Below, piece after piece: positions 44,083 to 53,709 of a stretch of 64,000 nucleotides of DNA. Source of the stretch: an uncultured Prolixibacteraceae bacterium (GTDB lineage: Bacteria; Bacteroidota; Bacteroidia; Bacteroidales; Prolixibacteraceae); assembly GCA_937915865.1 (NCBI GenBank), contig CALGIG010000116.1:65944-129943 (forward strand), written 5' to 3'. Numbering within the stretch: the first letter of the stretch is position 1; each line of letters opens with the position of its first letter. Under the pieces are notes generated by a model. It did no database searches. It had not been told where the DNA came from and was given only the letters and a program-made list of their open reading frames with translations. The translations under genes were made by a program, and so were the position numbers.

Positions 44083-45110
44083 TTTTGTAATTCTTCTACC
44101 GTTTGATTTACTTTTTGCGAAGAGGCAACCCACGAAAACTTTCGTATGTTTTCTAAGCCTTTTGAACAAAGATGATTTTTAAGTGCGTCATCTTTGCTTA
44201 ATCTGTCAAGTGCATTTATCATACTATCCTCAGAATATGGATCGATGTAATAAGCAGCATCGCCACACGATTCCTTCAAAACCGGAATGTCGGATACAAT
44301 AACAGGTGTTTCAACTGACATCGCTTCAAGTGCGGGTATTCCAAATCCTTCATACAGAGATGGATATATAAATATTTCGGCTTTCTCATAGTATTCAAAT
44401 AATTCCTTATCTGAAATATATCCTGTAAGAATTACATTTTCTGAAGATTGAATGTTCGACCGTTGAAATGATTGTTGTTTTCCACCAACAAGTATCAATT
44501 TAAAATCAGGATTGTTCCATTTATGAAAAGCTTTTATCAACCGATTTATATTCTTACGTGGATCAATTGAACCAACAGTTAATATGAACTTACTTTTAGG
44601 ATATCCTTTTTTCTGGTAAGGACTAACTGCGTTGTAAATAACTTCAATTTTTTCCTTTTGTATGTTCAGAATTTCTGAAATTGTATTTTTTGAACACTCG
44701 CTTACAGTCAATATTTTTTGTGAGTTTCTTACTGTGACAGGAGTAAGAAGTTTGTAGAACCAATAGTAACGGTTTGAGAACCATTCAGGATGCTCCCAAA
44801 ATGATAAGTCGTGTATAGTAACTATCTTATTCTTATAGAAAACAGGCCCAAGTCCGGTAAAATTTAGAAGTAAAGGACTGTTTAATTTCTTTAGATATTT
44901 AGGCAAAAAAAACTGTTCCCAGGTATAAGGATTCGTTGGACCTGCTTCAATAAGCTGGTCTTTGGGAAGACCGATTGAAATGTTAGTTCCGGTTGGAACA
45001 ATTACTTTATAACTGCGATTTGTCTTCAGTAAATGGAGAGTTATTTCAGTAGCAAAGCGCTGTACACCAGTTGTCTGTTGGGTTAAAAATCTGCCATTAA
45101 TGAAATACAT
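44079..45110 (-). CDS. Glycosyltransferase family 4
   Basis: This 343-residue GT-B enzyme shows GRFLTQQTTGVQRFATE near the N-terminus (acceptor side, as in mannosyltransferase-like members), ILTVGSIDPRKNINRLIKAF and PSLYEGFGIPALEAMSVETP at the donor side. It overlaps the next GT4 gene by 4 bp. It probably adds mannose, rhamnose or a related sugar, though the specificity is not visible. It belongs to the same assembly line as the neighbouring transferases. Confidence 0.92.
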   Translation of the reverse strand: MYFINGRFLTQQTTGVQRFATEITLHLLKTNRSYKVIVPTGTNISIGLPKDQLIEAGPTNPYTWEQFFLPKYLKKLNSPLLLNFTGLGPVFYKNKIVTIHDLSFWEHPEWFSNRYYWFYKLLTPVTVRNSQKILTVSECSKNTISEILNIQKEKIEVIYNAVSPYQKKGYPKSKFILTVGSIDPRKNINRLIKAFHKWNNPDFKLILVGGKQQSFQRSNIQSSENVILTGYISDKELFEYYEKAEIFIYPSLYEGFGIPALEAMSVETPVIVSDIPVLKESCGDAAYYIDPYSEDSMINALDRLSKDDALKNHLCSKGLENIRKFSWVASSQKVNQTVEELQK

Positions 45111-45155
45111 GTAGCATCAGTTTGAGATGGTCTATAAATTCGAAGAATAGTATTA

Positions 45156-45986
45156 TTACGATTTACTTATGTGGTAATATACTTTCCTGAAAAAGTAGAA
45201 TAGTTTAGATTCCTCAAATTTTAACGCTAATCTGACCAATTTTGAATCGCGGGTATCAAAGAACTTCGTTGCCAAATCGGTTAAATCGTCGTTGGAAGCA
45301 TTATTTTGAAGTTTGTTTTCAAGTATTGGGATAAAATAGGTAATTAAAGCTCGCCTTGTTTCTTCATATTTTAAATGAGTCAACCTCCGATTCATGGAAT
45401 GACCGGGCAATTCCATTCTTGAAATAACCATTCCGGGTAAATATTTATAGGTGCAATTGAATAAATGTATAGCCTTTAGGCTAAATTCCCAGTCGCTTAT
45501 TATCTTGTTATTTTCGTTGTAAAGTCCAACTTTCTCAAATAACGATTTTTTTATGAGTGTTGATTGGTGGGGCAAAGATTTGGAAATAAGGTAACCTAAT
45601 GAAATTTTGTTGGGATAGGTTAATCGCATATTTACACAAATTGTATCGGCAAAAACGATATCTTCCGAAAATGGTGCGGAAAAAACAGTATTTAGTATCT
45701 CATTATTGGTAAAGCAATCGCCGCTGTTCATAAATAAACAGTATTCCCCGGTAGCTTTATTTATACCTTTATTCATTGCATTAAAAATTCCTTTGTCGGG
45801 TTCCGAAGCCCAATAAGCAAGATTCTCTGCAACAAGTTCTATTTCAACTGTACTTCCATCGCTGCTTCCACCATCAATGATAATATATTCGAAATTTGTA
45901 AAGGTTTGGTTTAAAACACTTGAGATCGTTTTTTTTAAACCTTTTCGGTTATTGTAGTTAACTGTAATGATTGAAAGCTTGAGCAT
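45156..45986 (-). CDS. Glycosyltransferase family 2
   Basis: This 276-residue GT-A enzyme opens LSIITVNYNNRKGLKKTISS, followed by FEYIIIDGGSSDGS, the classical GT2 start. The metal-binding position reads MNSGDCFTNNE, and the acceptor side includes SLPHQSTLIKKSLFEKVG. It is related to WcaA/WfgS-like polymer transferases. It follows the FdtB-like aminotransferase by 10 bp, so it may use the amino sugar made by FdtA/FdtB; this is inference from order only. Confidence 0.91.
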   Translation of the reverse strand: MLKLSIITVNYNNRKGLKKTISSVLNQTFTNFEYIIIDGGSSDGSTVEIELVAENLAYWASEPDKGIFNAMNKGINKATGEYCLFMNSGDCFTNNEILNTVFSAPFSEDIVFADTICVNMRLTYPNKISLGYLISKSLPHQSTLIKKSLFEKVGLYNENNKIISDWEFSLKAIHLFNCTYKYLPGMVISRMELPGHSMNRRLTHLKYEETRRALITYFIPILENKLQNNASNDDLTDLATKFFDTRDSKLVRLALKFEESKLFYFFRKVYYHISKS

Positions 45987-45996
45987 TTCCCTTATG

Positions 45997-47085
45997 TTAA
46001 AACTTGTTTAATACTTCAACAACCCGATATATGTCATCTTCCGTGTGACCAAAAGATATTGGCAGACTTAAAGTTGTTTGGTGTATTTCTTCTGAAATTG
46101 GAAATGTACCATTAATAATTTCTTTCATTGCGGTTTGTTGGTGTGGAGGAATTGGGTAATGAATTTCAGTTTTAATCCCATTTTTCAGTAAATATTCTTT
46201 TAAAAGATTTCGCTGGGGATGTCTAATGTTGAAGATATGAAATACGTCATAATAATCATCAGATACAACAGGGCAAATGAAGTCTTTATTTAATTCTTTT
46301 AAATATATAGAAGCTAACTTTCGCTTATGTTCTGTGATCTTATTTAGAAATTTCAACTTTACAGATAATAACGCAGCTTGGACTTCATCCAGTCTGGAAT
46401 TATAGCCGATAAAATCATTTTGGTATTTCTTTTCTGATCCATAATTTCGCAATGATCTGAATTTCTTAGCCAGTTCTTCGTCGTCGGTTGTTAAAGCACC
46501 TGCATCACCTAATGCACCTAAATTTTTTGTAGGGTAAAATGAAAATGTACCTATACCAAAAGTACCAACTGGTTTTCCTTTAAATGCAGCACCATGAGCT
46601 TGGGCACAATCTTCAATAACAGGTAGTTGATGTCGGTTGGCAATTTCCAGTATCGATTCCATATTACATGCTTTGCCATAAAGATGAACGACTATAATAG
46701 CTCTTGTCAATGGTGTTATATGCTCCTCGATTAATGATGGATTAATATTGTAGGTTTCTAATTCAGGTTCTACTAATACTGGCTTTAAATTACAATGAAC
46801 TATCGACAATATTGTTGCAATATATGTATTTGATGGAACAATAATTTCTGAACCTTCGGGAAAATTATAAACCTTCATTGCTAAAATTAAAGCATCTAAG
46901 CCAGAAGCAACTCCAACGCAATGCTTTGTACCACAGAATATGGCAAATTCGTTTTCAAAAGTTTTTACTTTATTTCCCAAGATGTACCAGCCACTTTCTA
47001 AAACGCTTTGAAAAGCATTTAGATATGCCTTCATAAACTGTTTATTAGAATTTAGCAGGCTCTCATATTCAATTGTATGGTTCAT
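45997..47085 (-). CDS. fdtB: dTDP-keto-sugar 3-aminotransferase (DegT family, FdtB/QdtB-like)
   Basis: This PLP enzyme would convert a dTDP-3-keto-6-deoxyhexose to the 3-amino sugar (dTDP-Fuc3N or dTDP-Qui3N). The ATG at 47085 (MNHTIEYESLLNSNKQF) is preferred to an upstream in-frame start at 47106, and overlaps fdtA by 17 bp. About 362 residues show VGVASGLDALILAMK, VHLYGKACNMESI, EDCAQAHGAAFKG and FYPTKNLGALGDAGAL with the PLP lysine. The preceding 3,4-ketoisomerase supplies its substrate. The choice between fucose- and quinovose-type sugar cannot be made from sequence. Confidence 0.88.
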   Translation of the reverse strand: MNHTIEYESLLNSNKQFMKAYLNAFQSVLESGWYILGNKVKTFENEFAIFCGTKHCVGVASGLDALILAMKVYNFPEGSEIIVPSNTYIATILSIVHCNLKPVLVEPELETYNINPSLIEEHITPLTRAIIVVHLYGKACNMESILEIANRHQLPVIEDCAQAHGAAFKGKPVGTFGIGTFSFYPTKNLGALGDAGALTTDDEELAKKFRSLRNYGSEKKYQNDFIGYNSRLDEVQAALLSVKLKFLNKITEHKRKLASIYLKELNKDFICPVVSDDYYDVFHIFNIRHPQRNLLKEYLLKNGIKTEIHYPIPPHQQTAMKEIINGTFPISEEIHQTTLSLPISFGHTEDDIYRVVEVLNKF

Positions 47086-47434
47086 AGATATAATCTTTAG
47101 GATCAAAATATTCAGAAGCTAAGACCATTAAAATTGCGTCTTTCGAAAATAAATCCATTGTATGCCAATCTTCAGTTTCTAATATTAGGCATTTATTTGG
47201 TGCATCCAAAAAGTAATCTATAGCTTCTTTACCATTATTGCAGTATATTTTACAGCTTCCCTTAATACATATTGCTGCCTGAACTGTTTGGTGGTGTCGA
47301 TGTCCTCCCCGAACTGAATCGTCAACGCCATAGATATAAAATATACGTTTAATCTCAAATGGTATCACTTTTTCAATTACCGTTAAATTTCCTCTTTTGT
47401 CAGTAAATGTTTTTAAATCAATTATACGTGGCAT
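47069..47434 (-). CDS. fdtA: dTDP-4-keto-6-deoxyglucose 3,4-ketoisomerase (FdtA/QdtA-like)
   Basis: This 121-residue cupin moves the keto group of dTDP-4-keto-6-deoxyglucose from C4 to C3. GGHRHHQTVQAAICIKGSCK holds the paired histidines of the active site, and LILETEDWHTMDLFSKDAIL is the second cupin part. It directly precedes the aminotransferase. With rmlB at 57238-58296 it gives three steps from dTDP-glucose to a dTDP-3-amino-3,6-dideoxyhexose. RmlA and an N-acetyltransferase are not in the window. Confidence 0.92.
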   Translation of the reverse strand: MPRIIDLKTFTDKRGNLTVIEKVIPFEIKRIFYIYGVDDSVRGGHRHHQTVQAAICIKGSCKIYCNNGKEAIDYFLDAPNKCLILETEDWHTMDLFSKDAILMVLASEYFDPKDYIYEPYN

Positions 47435-47437
47435 ATT

Positions 47438-48415
47438 TTAGAAATTAATGGTGTAATTGGAATCGTTTTTTAGAACAAACTTTGCAATTGCCTTAATGAT
47501 TTCTGGTAGGGTTCTATTTTTATTTGTCAAAAAATCAATCGATATATTTTTTACTTCAAACTTCGATAGCAGATCGTGTAGTAATGAAAGGTATGGATTG
47601 TAAATCAACTTCATAACTGATGGTGGAATTTTATATATACCAAGATAGTTTAGGTATCCCAGTCTAATGTTATAAGTATGAACAAAGTGAAAATGGAAGA
47701 ATATCAAATCAAATTCGTCTTTTGAAGATAATTCCGTACCTATTATGCCCATATCTTCTTTCCGGAATGAATACTGTTGCATGTTCCAGGGTGCAACCCC
47801 CCCTCCTAAATGATTCAGAACATGAATTCCGCGAAAGCGTGTTGTCCAATCATCCAAATATTTCTGATCTCCAAATTTACCATCTTCATATCTGGCAAAA
47901 CACCAGTTAATGCAAACATCCTTCCACCATTTTAGTACGTTTAGTCCATTTGTCGTATTTCTAAAAGTTATAAATTGAACACAATATTTTCCGGCAAGAG
48001 AGGTATTGTCGTATCGAGGAGTATAACGATGTTCTGTAATTAATACATCATTTCCTTTTAGTTCTTGTATCAAAACTTTGGGGTCTTTATAAAAGAAAAC
48101 GTCAGCATCGATATAAGTGCAATCTGATAAATCAAAATGATTAATACAGTACCATATTGTTGATGGCGTACAGGTCCAGCAATACTCTCCTTTACTGCGA
48201 TTTTGTTTTGCCGTCAATAATTCCTTATTCTCAAATTCAGCTAAAGAAATTACAGTAATGTTTTCAAATCCTGATTCTTCGAGAATTTTTTGTGATAAAT
48301 CATCAAAAGCAAATATATATAAATGAAAATCAAGACACACCTTCTTTAAAGAATTGTACATACACAATCCTTTGATGAGGTATGACGAGTCAAATAAAGT
48401 ACAAAAATTTAACAT
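47438..48415 (-). CDS. Glycosyltransferase, GT8-like GT-A fold
   Basis: This 325-residue protein starts NFCTLFDSSYLIKGLCMYNS and has a D-x-D motif in CTYIDADVFFYKDPKV, as in GT8-type and related nucleotide-sugar transferases. GVAPWNMQQY and FFHFHFVHTYNIRLGYL are further conserved stretches. The donor and linkage are unknown. It lies 3 bp from fdtA and 6 bp from the upstream methyltransferase, clearly in one operon. Confidence 0.82.
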   Translation of the reverse strand: MLNFCTLFDSSYLIKGLCMYNSLKKVCLDFHLYIFAFDDLSQKILEESGFENITVISLAEFENKELLTAKQNRSKGEYCWTCTPSTIWYCINHFDLSDCTYIDADVFFYKDPKVLIQELKGNDVLITEHRYTPRYDNTSLAGKYCVQFITFRNTTNGLNVLKWWKDVCINWCFARYEDGKFGDQKYLDDWTTRFRGIHVLNHLGGGVAPWNMQQYSFRKEDMGIIGTELSSKDEFDLIFFHFHFVHTYNIRLGYLNYLGIYKIPPSVMKLIYNPYLSLLHDLLSKFEVKNISIDFLTNKNRTLPEIIKAIAKFVLKNDSNYTINF

Positions 48416-48421
48416 TTGTTT

Positions 48422-49243
48422 TTATTTATAAGCCTCAACAAAAAGTGAATCGGGCTTGCGTATTCCCCCGTTTACGACGTCAAGATTATATTTTGAAAAT
48501 TCGGGAATATCACTTTCATAGGCCGTTTTTAGTGATATATTGTGAAACCCACATTGTTTCAGCAATAAAGAAATGGAGTATTGGTCATACATCCATTGAT
48601 GAATTTCTCCTGATTCGCGGAATCTACCAATCAATATGTAATTCAGTAGCTTTTCTCCCAGAATTAATCGAAGAACATTTTTTGCATAACATTTAATTGT
48701 CGATGTATATTTCAATTTGGGTTTAGCCTTATTCCCTTGTCGCATCTGATGGTTAGAACATAAGTCTATCGTTCTTTTTGCTTCACTTCCGATTCTTTGA
48801 AGGATGAATGCCTCATTTTGCAAGTTCTCCTGACATAGAAATTTAGCCATTTCGCCGCCCGATTGGTTTCTGACAGTCTGATCAAAAAGTTCCATCATGA
48901 TCCATTGATAATTTAAATCAGCCTGTTCTTCTCCATTTTTTGCTTTCTCCAATTGCTTCTTATATTCATTAATAATCTGTTCTAAGTCAGGGATAGCTAT
49001 TCGTATTATTCCATTGTTTTTTAATACCCTGTAACACTCTTCCATGAAATGAACTGCATTTTTTTGAGAAAAATGTTCCAGTACATGAGAATGATATACA
49101 ACTTCGAAGGTATTATCTGGAAATGGAATCCCTTTATTAAGATTGTGAGCAATAACGTTTTTGCTTGTTTTTGCATAGTCGAGGTTAACCCAATCTGGAT
49201 GAAAATGAGATCCGCAGCCAAGGTTAATATAATTAAGTGACAT
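48422..49243 (-). CDS. SAM-dependent methyltransferase (class I) of the polysaccharide cluster
   Basis: This 273-residue Rossmann methyltransferase opens YINLGCGSHFHPDWVNLDYA, the glycine-rich SAM motif and acidic ribose contact. VVYHSHVLEHFSQKNAV and NNGIIRIAIPDLEQIINEY follow. The family is common in O-antigen and capsule loci, where members methylate terminal sugars. It overlaps the neighbouring TIGR04325-type gene by 11 bp. Its target is unknown. Confidence 0.87.
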   Translation of the reverse strand: MSLNYINLGCGSHFHPDWVNLDYAKTSKNVIAHNLNKGIPFPDNTFEVVYHSHVLEHFSQKNAVHFMEECYRVLKNNGIIRIAIPDLEQIINEYKKQLEKAKNGEEQADLNYQWIMMELFDQTVRNQSGGEMAKFLCQENLQNEAFILQRIGSEAKRTIDLCSNHQMRQGNKAKPKLKYTSTIKCYAKNVLRLILGEKLLNYILIGRFRESGEIHQWMYDQYSISLLLKQCGFHNISLKTAYESDIPEFSKYNLDVVNGGIRKPDSLFVEAYK

Positions 49244-50075
49244 TATTTATTTTTTTAAGAATTAATCCTTTCCAAAAACAAGTTTTACCCGATACGGTTA
49301 GTTCAGCAGTAAAAACATCCTTAAATTCAAAAATAAGCTTGTATTTTGGCGATATTGTTCGTATAATATTCTCGAAATTAAAAAACCATGCGGGGTAGCT
49401 TGCCTGATAAATTTTATCCGATACTTGCTGCAAAGATAAAAGGTCATTTTTCGTTTCAATAAATGCTGTGCGATCTAAAATAATAAATGGAATCTCCAGA
49501 CTTAAGAATTTTTCGAGCCATTCATAAGGTTTTTCCAGATATTGCAATACACTACTTAGCAAAAGTACCTGTGGACTATATGTTGCAAGGCATTCTTCGA
49601 TTGTATAGAAAAACTTCAAATATTCGTCTTCAAAGTATGCTTTTCCACAACTGACAAAGTGAGGTTGTTCAACAATGCACCACTTAAAATTTCTCATTGC
49701 TTTTAGAAATTCTATATTCTGAAAATAGCTGCTGCCAAGGCTTCCACCGAAATCTAAAACGCATAAATTGCCATTGTTTTCAATTGCTGCCTGTTGCAGA
49801 CCAATCAAAAGGCTCGGACTATATTCGATCTTATCAAATAAAACTGAATCACGTTCATAAATGGCTTCCCCGTCTTTTACTTTTAAGAGTGATGCCTTTA
49901 CTTTTTCAAGGATAATCTCAGCGTCATAACCAGTACAATTCTTCTGGACTTCATCCCATGTTTTATAGTTACCCGACCAATTTATGGCGCCCGATGCCTT
50001 TCTTTTTAAAACTTGGATGGCCTTAACGATTATTGGGGGAAGAATCGCTTTAAGGAATTTTTTAGTTTTAACCAT
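49233..50075 (-). CDS. Putative methyltransferase, TIGR04325 family
   Basis: This 280-residue protein matches the TIGR04325 putative methyltransferases of polysaccharide loci: SGNYKTWDEVQKNCTGYDAE near residue 34, LCVLDFGGSLGSSYFQN (SAM-type glycine motif), WCIVEQPHFV and a hydrophobic IPFIILDRTAF. Members occur in surface-glycan clusters and may cap or decorate the chain, but activity is not established. It overlaps the upstream glycosyltransferase gene by 46 bp. Confidence 0.85.
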   Translation of the reverse strand: MVKTKKFLKAILPPIIVKAIQVLKRKASGAINWSGNYKTWDEVQKNCTGYDAEIILEKVKASLLKVKDGEAIYERDSVLFDKIEYSPSLLIGLQQAAIENNGNLCVLDFGGSLGSSYFQNIEFLKAMRNFKWCIVEQPHFVSCGKAYFEDEYLKFFYTIEECLATYSPQVLLLSSVLQYLEKPYEWLEKFLSLEIPFIILDRTAFIETKNDLLSLQQVSDKIYQASYPAWFFNFENIIRTISPKYKLIFEFKDVFTAELTVSGKTCFWKGLILKKINNVT

Positions 50076-50944
50076 TTTCCATGGGTTAATTTCATTTTCT
50101 TATCAAATGATTGGTATTCCCGAAAGAACCAATCCGATTCTGTTACGGGAATTCTATTAAGTTCAACAAAATCAATTGGCTTTTGGTTAAACTCCATTTC
50201 TTTACAATGAACTCCTGAATTGTCTAGTCCAATGTTTTCTACAATGGCTCTAGTTGGATGAAGACAATACATATTTTTAATAATCAGAGAGGCATGCCAG
50301 CGGATTGCCCATGAATCGTTCTTCCCTTTTATCTGATCCTTTAACATTCTCAGAAAGGGATGTGTATTTCTTCGTGTAAATTCAAACGTTAATTTCTTTT
50401 GCCTGATCGTTTGAAGTAGTTCTTTCCCATTGGGGTTAAATTCTTTCCATGCTCTTTCCCATGTTGCCCATCCCCAGCAATCGGCTCCTTTTAAAAAAAA
50501 AGTAGATTCGTTGTAGTCTTTACTGTCAAGGTTGTAATTCCATGCATGGATACATCCAACTGCCTCATTGTTATCATACATGCTTAAAGCTTCATTCATA
50601 TATTTCAAAAAACCAGGTGAAGGTACAATATCATCTTCCAATACAATAACGCGGTCATATTGTTTAATAATCTCAGATACACCAGATATAATTGAATGTG
50701 AGAGCCCTTTGTTTATTTCTGATTCAATGATATGATTGCTTTTACACCATTTTTGCGTTCTTATCTTATTTCGGACTTCTTCGATTTTTTCCTTTTGTGC
50801 CGAAGTAGCATTTGTACCGGGACCATCACAAAAGATGTATAATTCTGATTGATCGGATAAGATGTTTTCTTTTAATGCTTGTAAGGTTCTTAACGTATGA
50901 TCTGGCCGGTTAAATACAAAGAGGATTATGGGAGATAATTTCAT
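50030..50944 (-). CDS. Glycosyltransferase, GT-A (GT2-like / GNT-I-like)
   Basis: This 304-residue transferase begins LSPIILFVFNRPDHTLRTLQ, with RVIVLEDDIVPSPGFLKYMN carrying the metal-binding acidic cluster and KGADCWGWATWERAW near the acceptor site. This pattern is typical of the GT2-like proteins of capsule loci related to GNT-I. It overlaps both neighbours (46 bp downstream, 4 bp upstream), so translation is coupled. Sugar specificity is not visible. Confidence 0.86.
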   Translation of the reverse strand: MKLSPIILFVFNRPDHTLRTLQALKENILSDQSELYIFCDGPGTNATSAQKEKIEEVRNKIRTQKWCKSNHIIESEINKGLSHSIISGVSEIIKQYDRVIVLEDDIVPSPGFLKYMNEALSMYDNNEAVGCIHAWNYNLDSKDYNESTFFLKGADCWGWATWERAWKEFNPNGKELLQTIRQKKLTFEFTRRNTHPFLRMLKDQIKGKNDSWAIRWHASLIIKNMYCLHPTRAIVENIGLDNSGVHCKEMEFNQKPIDFVELNRIPVTESDWFFREYQSFDKKMKLTHGKWLKLKNSLKRFFPQ

Positions 50945-51663
50945 TTCACTCTAAAAAACAATGTGTTATATGTTCTTGCAATTAACATGTATCCTTTTGA
51001 AACTAAGAATTTATAAAGGTCGGATGACAAAGTTTGTTCGACATTACTTTCTAAGTCTTCGACAAGGATATATTCGGGTATATATTTACTCCAATTGTTC
51101 GATTTTAAAACTTGAAAATCAAAACCTTCAACATCAATTGTTAGAAAATCAATCTTTTGGTTAAACTTCAGGTATTTATCAAATATAGTTTCCAGGCGTT
51201 CAGTTCTAATCTTTTTTTTATCAATTACCTGATAATTATTCTTCCCATTTTTCTTTTCTGCTTCCTCTTGCGAAAAAGTATTTAATGCAGGCATATTAAA
51301 CATGTAATAAGTGAGGTTTTCCTCTTTTTCGGAAATCGCAATTTCAAGGTTAATGTCCAATGGTCTTTTCTTGTTAAATAACTTCATCGAACCAGGCGCT
51401 GCGTCAATATTTATCCCTCTCCAACCTTTTCGATAAAACTTATATGTGTTTGAATACTTGCATGGATGATGAGCCCCAATATCAACAAAAAAACCTATAT
51501 TCTTACTGTCTTCAAAAAACCGACTTAACACCATGTCTTCACCTTCCTGTGACCAGGACTTTTGAAAATGACTATCCCATTTTACAAAGTCATCCAATCT
51601 TCGGTATAAATTTTTTACAAACCCAGGAGTTACTTTTTTTATCTTTTCTTTTATGTCGATCAT
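50941..51663 (-). CDS. FkbM-family methyltransferase
   Basis: This 240-residue protein contains GFFVDIGAHHPCKYSNTYKF (SAM site), GWRGINIDAAPGS and IDFLTIDVEGFDFQVLKSN, the diagnostic stretches of FkbM methyltransferases, which O-methylate sugars or other hydroxyls. It is the third methyltransferase-type gene in a row (with 48422 and 49233), suggesting a methylated glycan. It overlaps the next gene by 4 bp. Confidence 0.92.
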   Translation of the reverse strand: MIDIKEKIKKVTPGFVKNLYRRLDDFVKWDSHFQKSWSQEGEDMVLSRFFEDSKNIGFFVDIGAHHPCKYSNTYKFYRKGWRGINIDAAPGSMKLFNKKRPLDINLEIAISEKEENLTYYMFNMPALNTFSQEEAEKKNGKNNYQVIDKKKIRTERLETIFDKYLKFNQKIDFLTIDVEGFDFQVLKSNNWSKYIPEYILVEDLESNVEQTLSSDLYKFLVSKGYMLIARTYNTLFFRVK

Positions 51664-51771
51664 GAAATTAAAAATTCAATTGTGCTAATACAAATTTAGA
51701 ACTTTGCCAATGAAAAATGTGCTTGCTTGTATCTGGTCTGTTTTATTTCGCTAATGGTAGAATGAATGTCT

Positions 51772-53127
51772 CTATGTTTTTTTTAAAATCAAAAGCGTGG
51801 TTTTGATAATATTGAATGATTTAATTTTCATAGCAAATATCGGTTTTGTTTCTTTCTGAAAGAAATCTAATCCGATAACAGAAACTGCATAAGAAATTAC
51901 AGTGGCATAAGCGGCCCCAATGCCACCAAACCTGGGGATTAAGAAAAGATTCATTAAAACGTTGGAGATAGCTCCTAATGTTGTTCTTTGAAAATTTAAT
52001 ATCTGTTTATTCTCCACTATAAACCAATTGGAACTGGCAACTCCAAGGAATACAAATAATGAAGCCCAGATATGGACAGATAATATTGGGCCCGCCTCAA
52101 TATATTCATTTCCCAACAGTATTTTGATAATCCATGTTGAGATAAAAGTCATAGGGATTGCTACAGTAAATGCAATCAATACCATATAATCATATAGCTT
52201 TTGTAGTCGTTGATAATAAATAGTTTCGCTTGTTTTTTTTGCCTCAATTATAGCTGGGAAAACTGATGAAACAATTACTCCTGGAATAAAGTACCAGACT
52301 TCGCTAACTCGAACAGCTGCAGAATAGATACCTACCGCCTGATCACCAAGCATTTGCCCAAGCATAACCTGGTCAATTTTCATGTAAATTGCAACAGCGA
52401 GACCTGATAAGATTAATGGCCAGCTTTCTGCCATTAACCTTCGGGCTAAACTAAAATCTAGTTTCCATAAAGAAATGTTACGCGTTTTTTGCCAATAAAA
52501 GAAAAAAAGTAATAACCCTCCCAGTAAAGTTTCAAAGAATGTAGCCAGTACAAATGCTAAAAGGGGGGCATGTAAAACGATCATACCTATTTTGAGTGCT
52601 GCAACAAACAGGAAAACGCCATTTTCAATCCATACTACATATTTTGATTGTACCTGCGATTCAAACCACCATTTAATTACCTCTCCTGATTGGATAATTG
52701 TTGAAAACCCCAGAATACCAACTATTATTTTTGTGAGAATTGCATCGGGTTGTAAAATACTTATTGTAAGTACAATAGCCAGAAATGATATTATCCCTCC
52801 TATAAGTCGTAGCGTAAAAGCTGTTCCCAGAATAGAATTTGTTCTTGAAGGTAATGTTACAATATCGCGAATAACAATTCCTTGTAATCCTAAAGTAGCA
52901 ATAGCGCCAAATAAACCAGTAAAGGCGAGGGCATAATTTAATAGTCCAAAATCTTTGGGTCCTAAATATCGTGCAACCCAAACACCAACTACAAGTCCAA
53001 CTCCCAAGCGAAGAATTTTGTCAAAAAATAACCAGCCCATATTATCGAGAATTCTTAATAACTCAGGTTTATTTTTAACTTTCACTGCAATAAACTTCGG
53101 AATTATGTATTTAAAACTAATTGACAA
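51772..53127 (-). CDS. wzx: Polysaccharide flippase (Wzx/RfbX type)
   Basis: This 451-residue membrane protein has 12-14 helices and the start typical of oligosaccharide flippases: NMGWLFFDKILRLGVGLVVG and ARYLGPKDFGLLNYALA. MKIDQVMLGQMLGDQAVGIY is the conserved mid-protein segment. It would move lipid-linked repeat units across the inner membrane, as in Wzx/Wzy-dependent synthesis. No Wzy polymerase or Wzz regulator was found in the window, so these must lie elsewhere. The FkbM gene follows after 108 bp. Confidence 0.92.
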   Translation of the reverse strand: MSISFKYIIPKFIAVKVKNKPELLRILDNMGWLFFDKILRLGVGLVVGVWVARYLGPKDFGLLNYALAFTGLFGAIATLGLQGIVIRDIVTLPSRTNSILGTAFTLRLIGGIISFLAIVLTISILQPDAILTKIIVGILGFSTIIQSGEVIKWWFESQVQSKYVVWIENGVFLFVAALKIGMIVLHAPLLAFVLATFFETLLGGLLLFFFYWQKTRNISLWKLDFSLARRLMAESWPLILSGLAVAIYMKIDQVMLGQMLGDQAVGIYSAAVRVSEVWYFIPGVIVSSVFPAIIEAKKTSETIYYQRLQKLYDYMVLIAFTVAIPMTFISTWIIKILLGNEYIEAGPILSVHIWASLFVFLGVASSNWFIVENKQILNFQRTTLGAISNVLMNLFLIPRFGGIGAAYATVISYAVSVIGLDFFQKETKPIFAMKIKSFNIIKTTLLILKKT

Positions 53128-53709
53128 TGCTTTTACTGAATAAACTTGTTTTTACTATTGTTTTGTTAAGAATGAACACTAAATGTAATATCAGTTGTTA
53201 TGGCTTCGCCTGCTCACTTACAGGTTTGTCCGAGTGTTTAATTTCATAATCAGTTATTTACACTGATCATGAATGATTGATTTTACTTTGACGATTCGAA
53301 AAGTCTGGCTGTTTTCGCATTGAGCTGCAAAGTGAGCAGTAAGGTGTTTCTACTGTCATTTTAAGGTTACGAGATTAAGCGGTAGAAAATTCAAATATTC
53401 ATGTAAATTGTCAAAGTAGAATTAGTGAAAAATTGAGCATGAAAGTAGCTCAAAAAACAGAAAAGCGGCGATAAACTCTATGAAAATTTATCTCCGCTTT
53501 TGTATTTTATGATTAAAGATGAAATTCTGTCTGTTTTTAAATATCAATCGATATACCTAAATTCCAGTTAAAAAAATCCTCTGGCTGGGGTATATCAAGA
53601 GAAAAATCAAGGTTTATCTTTAATCAGTCAATATAGGTATGCTAATTTCGCATTTGAATGGAGGATGATTGAAAATTCTTCATGCATATCTAGTGTTCCT
53701 CGTTGAAGG
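53128..53709. other. Non-coding region upstream of the flippase gene
   Basis: 580 bp without a gene. A hairpin at 53461-53501 (AAAAGCGG, then GATAAA, paired with TTTATC and CCGCTTTT) is a likely terminator for the YjbH-like gene, and the promoter of the flippase operon should lie between 53128 and 53460. Nothing else was recognised. Confidence 0.55.
53461..53503. terminator. Terminator hairpin
   Basis: AAAAGCGGCGATAAA (53461-53475) pairs with TTTATCTCCGCTTTT (53487-53501) with one internal mismatch and is flanked by A-rich and T-rich runs, so it can act in both directions. Confidence 0.75.
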
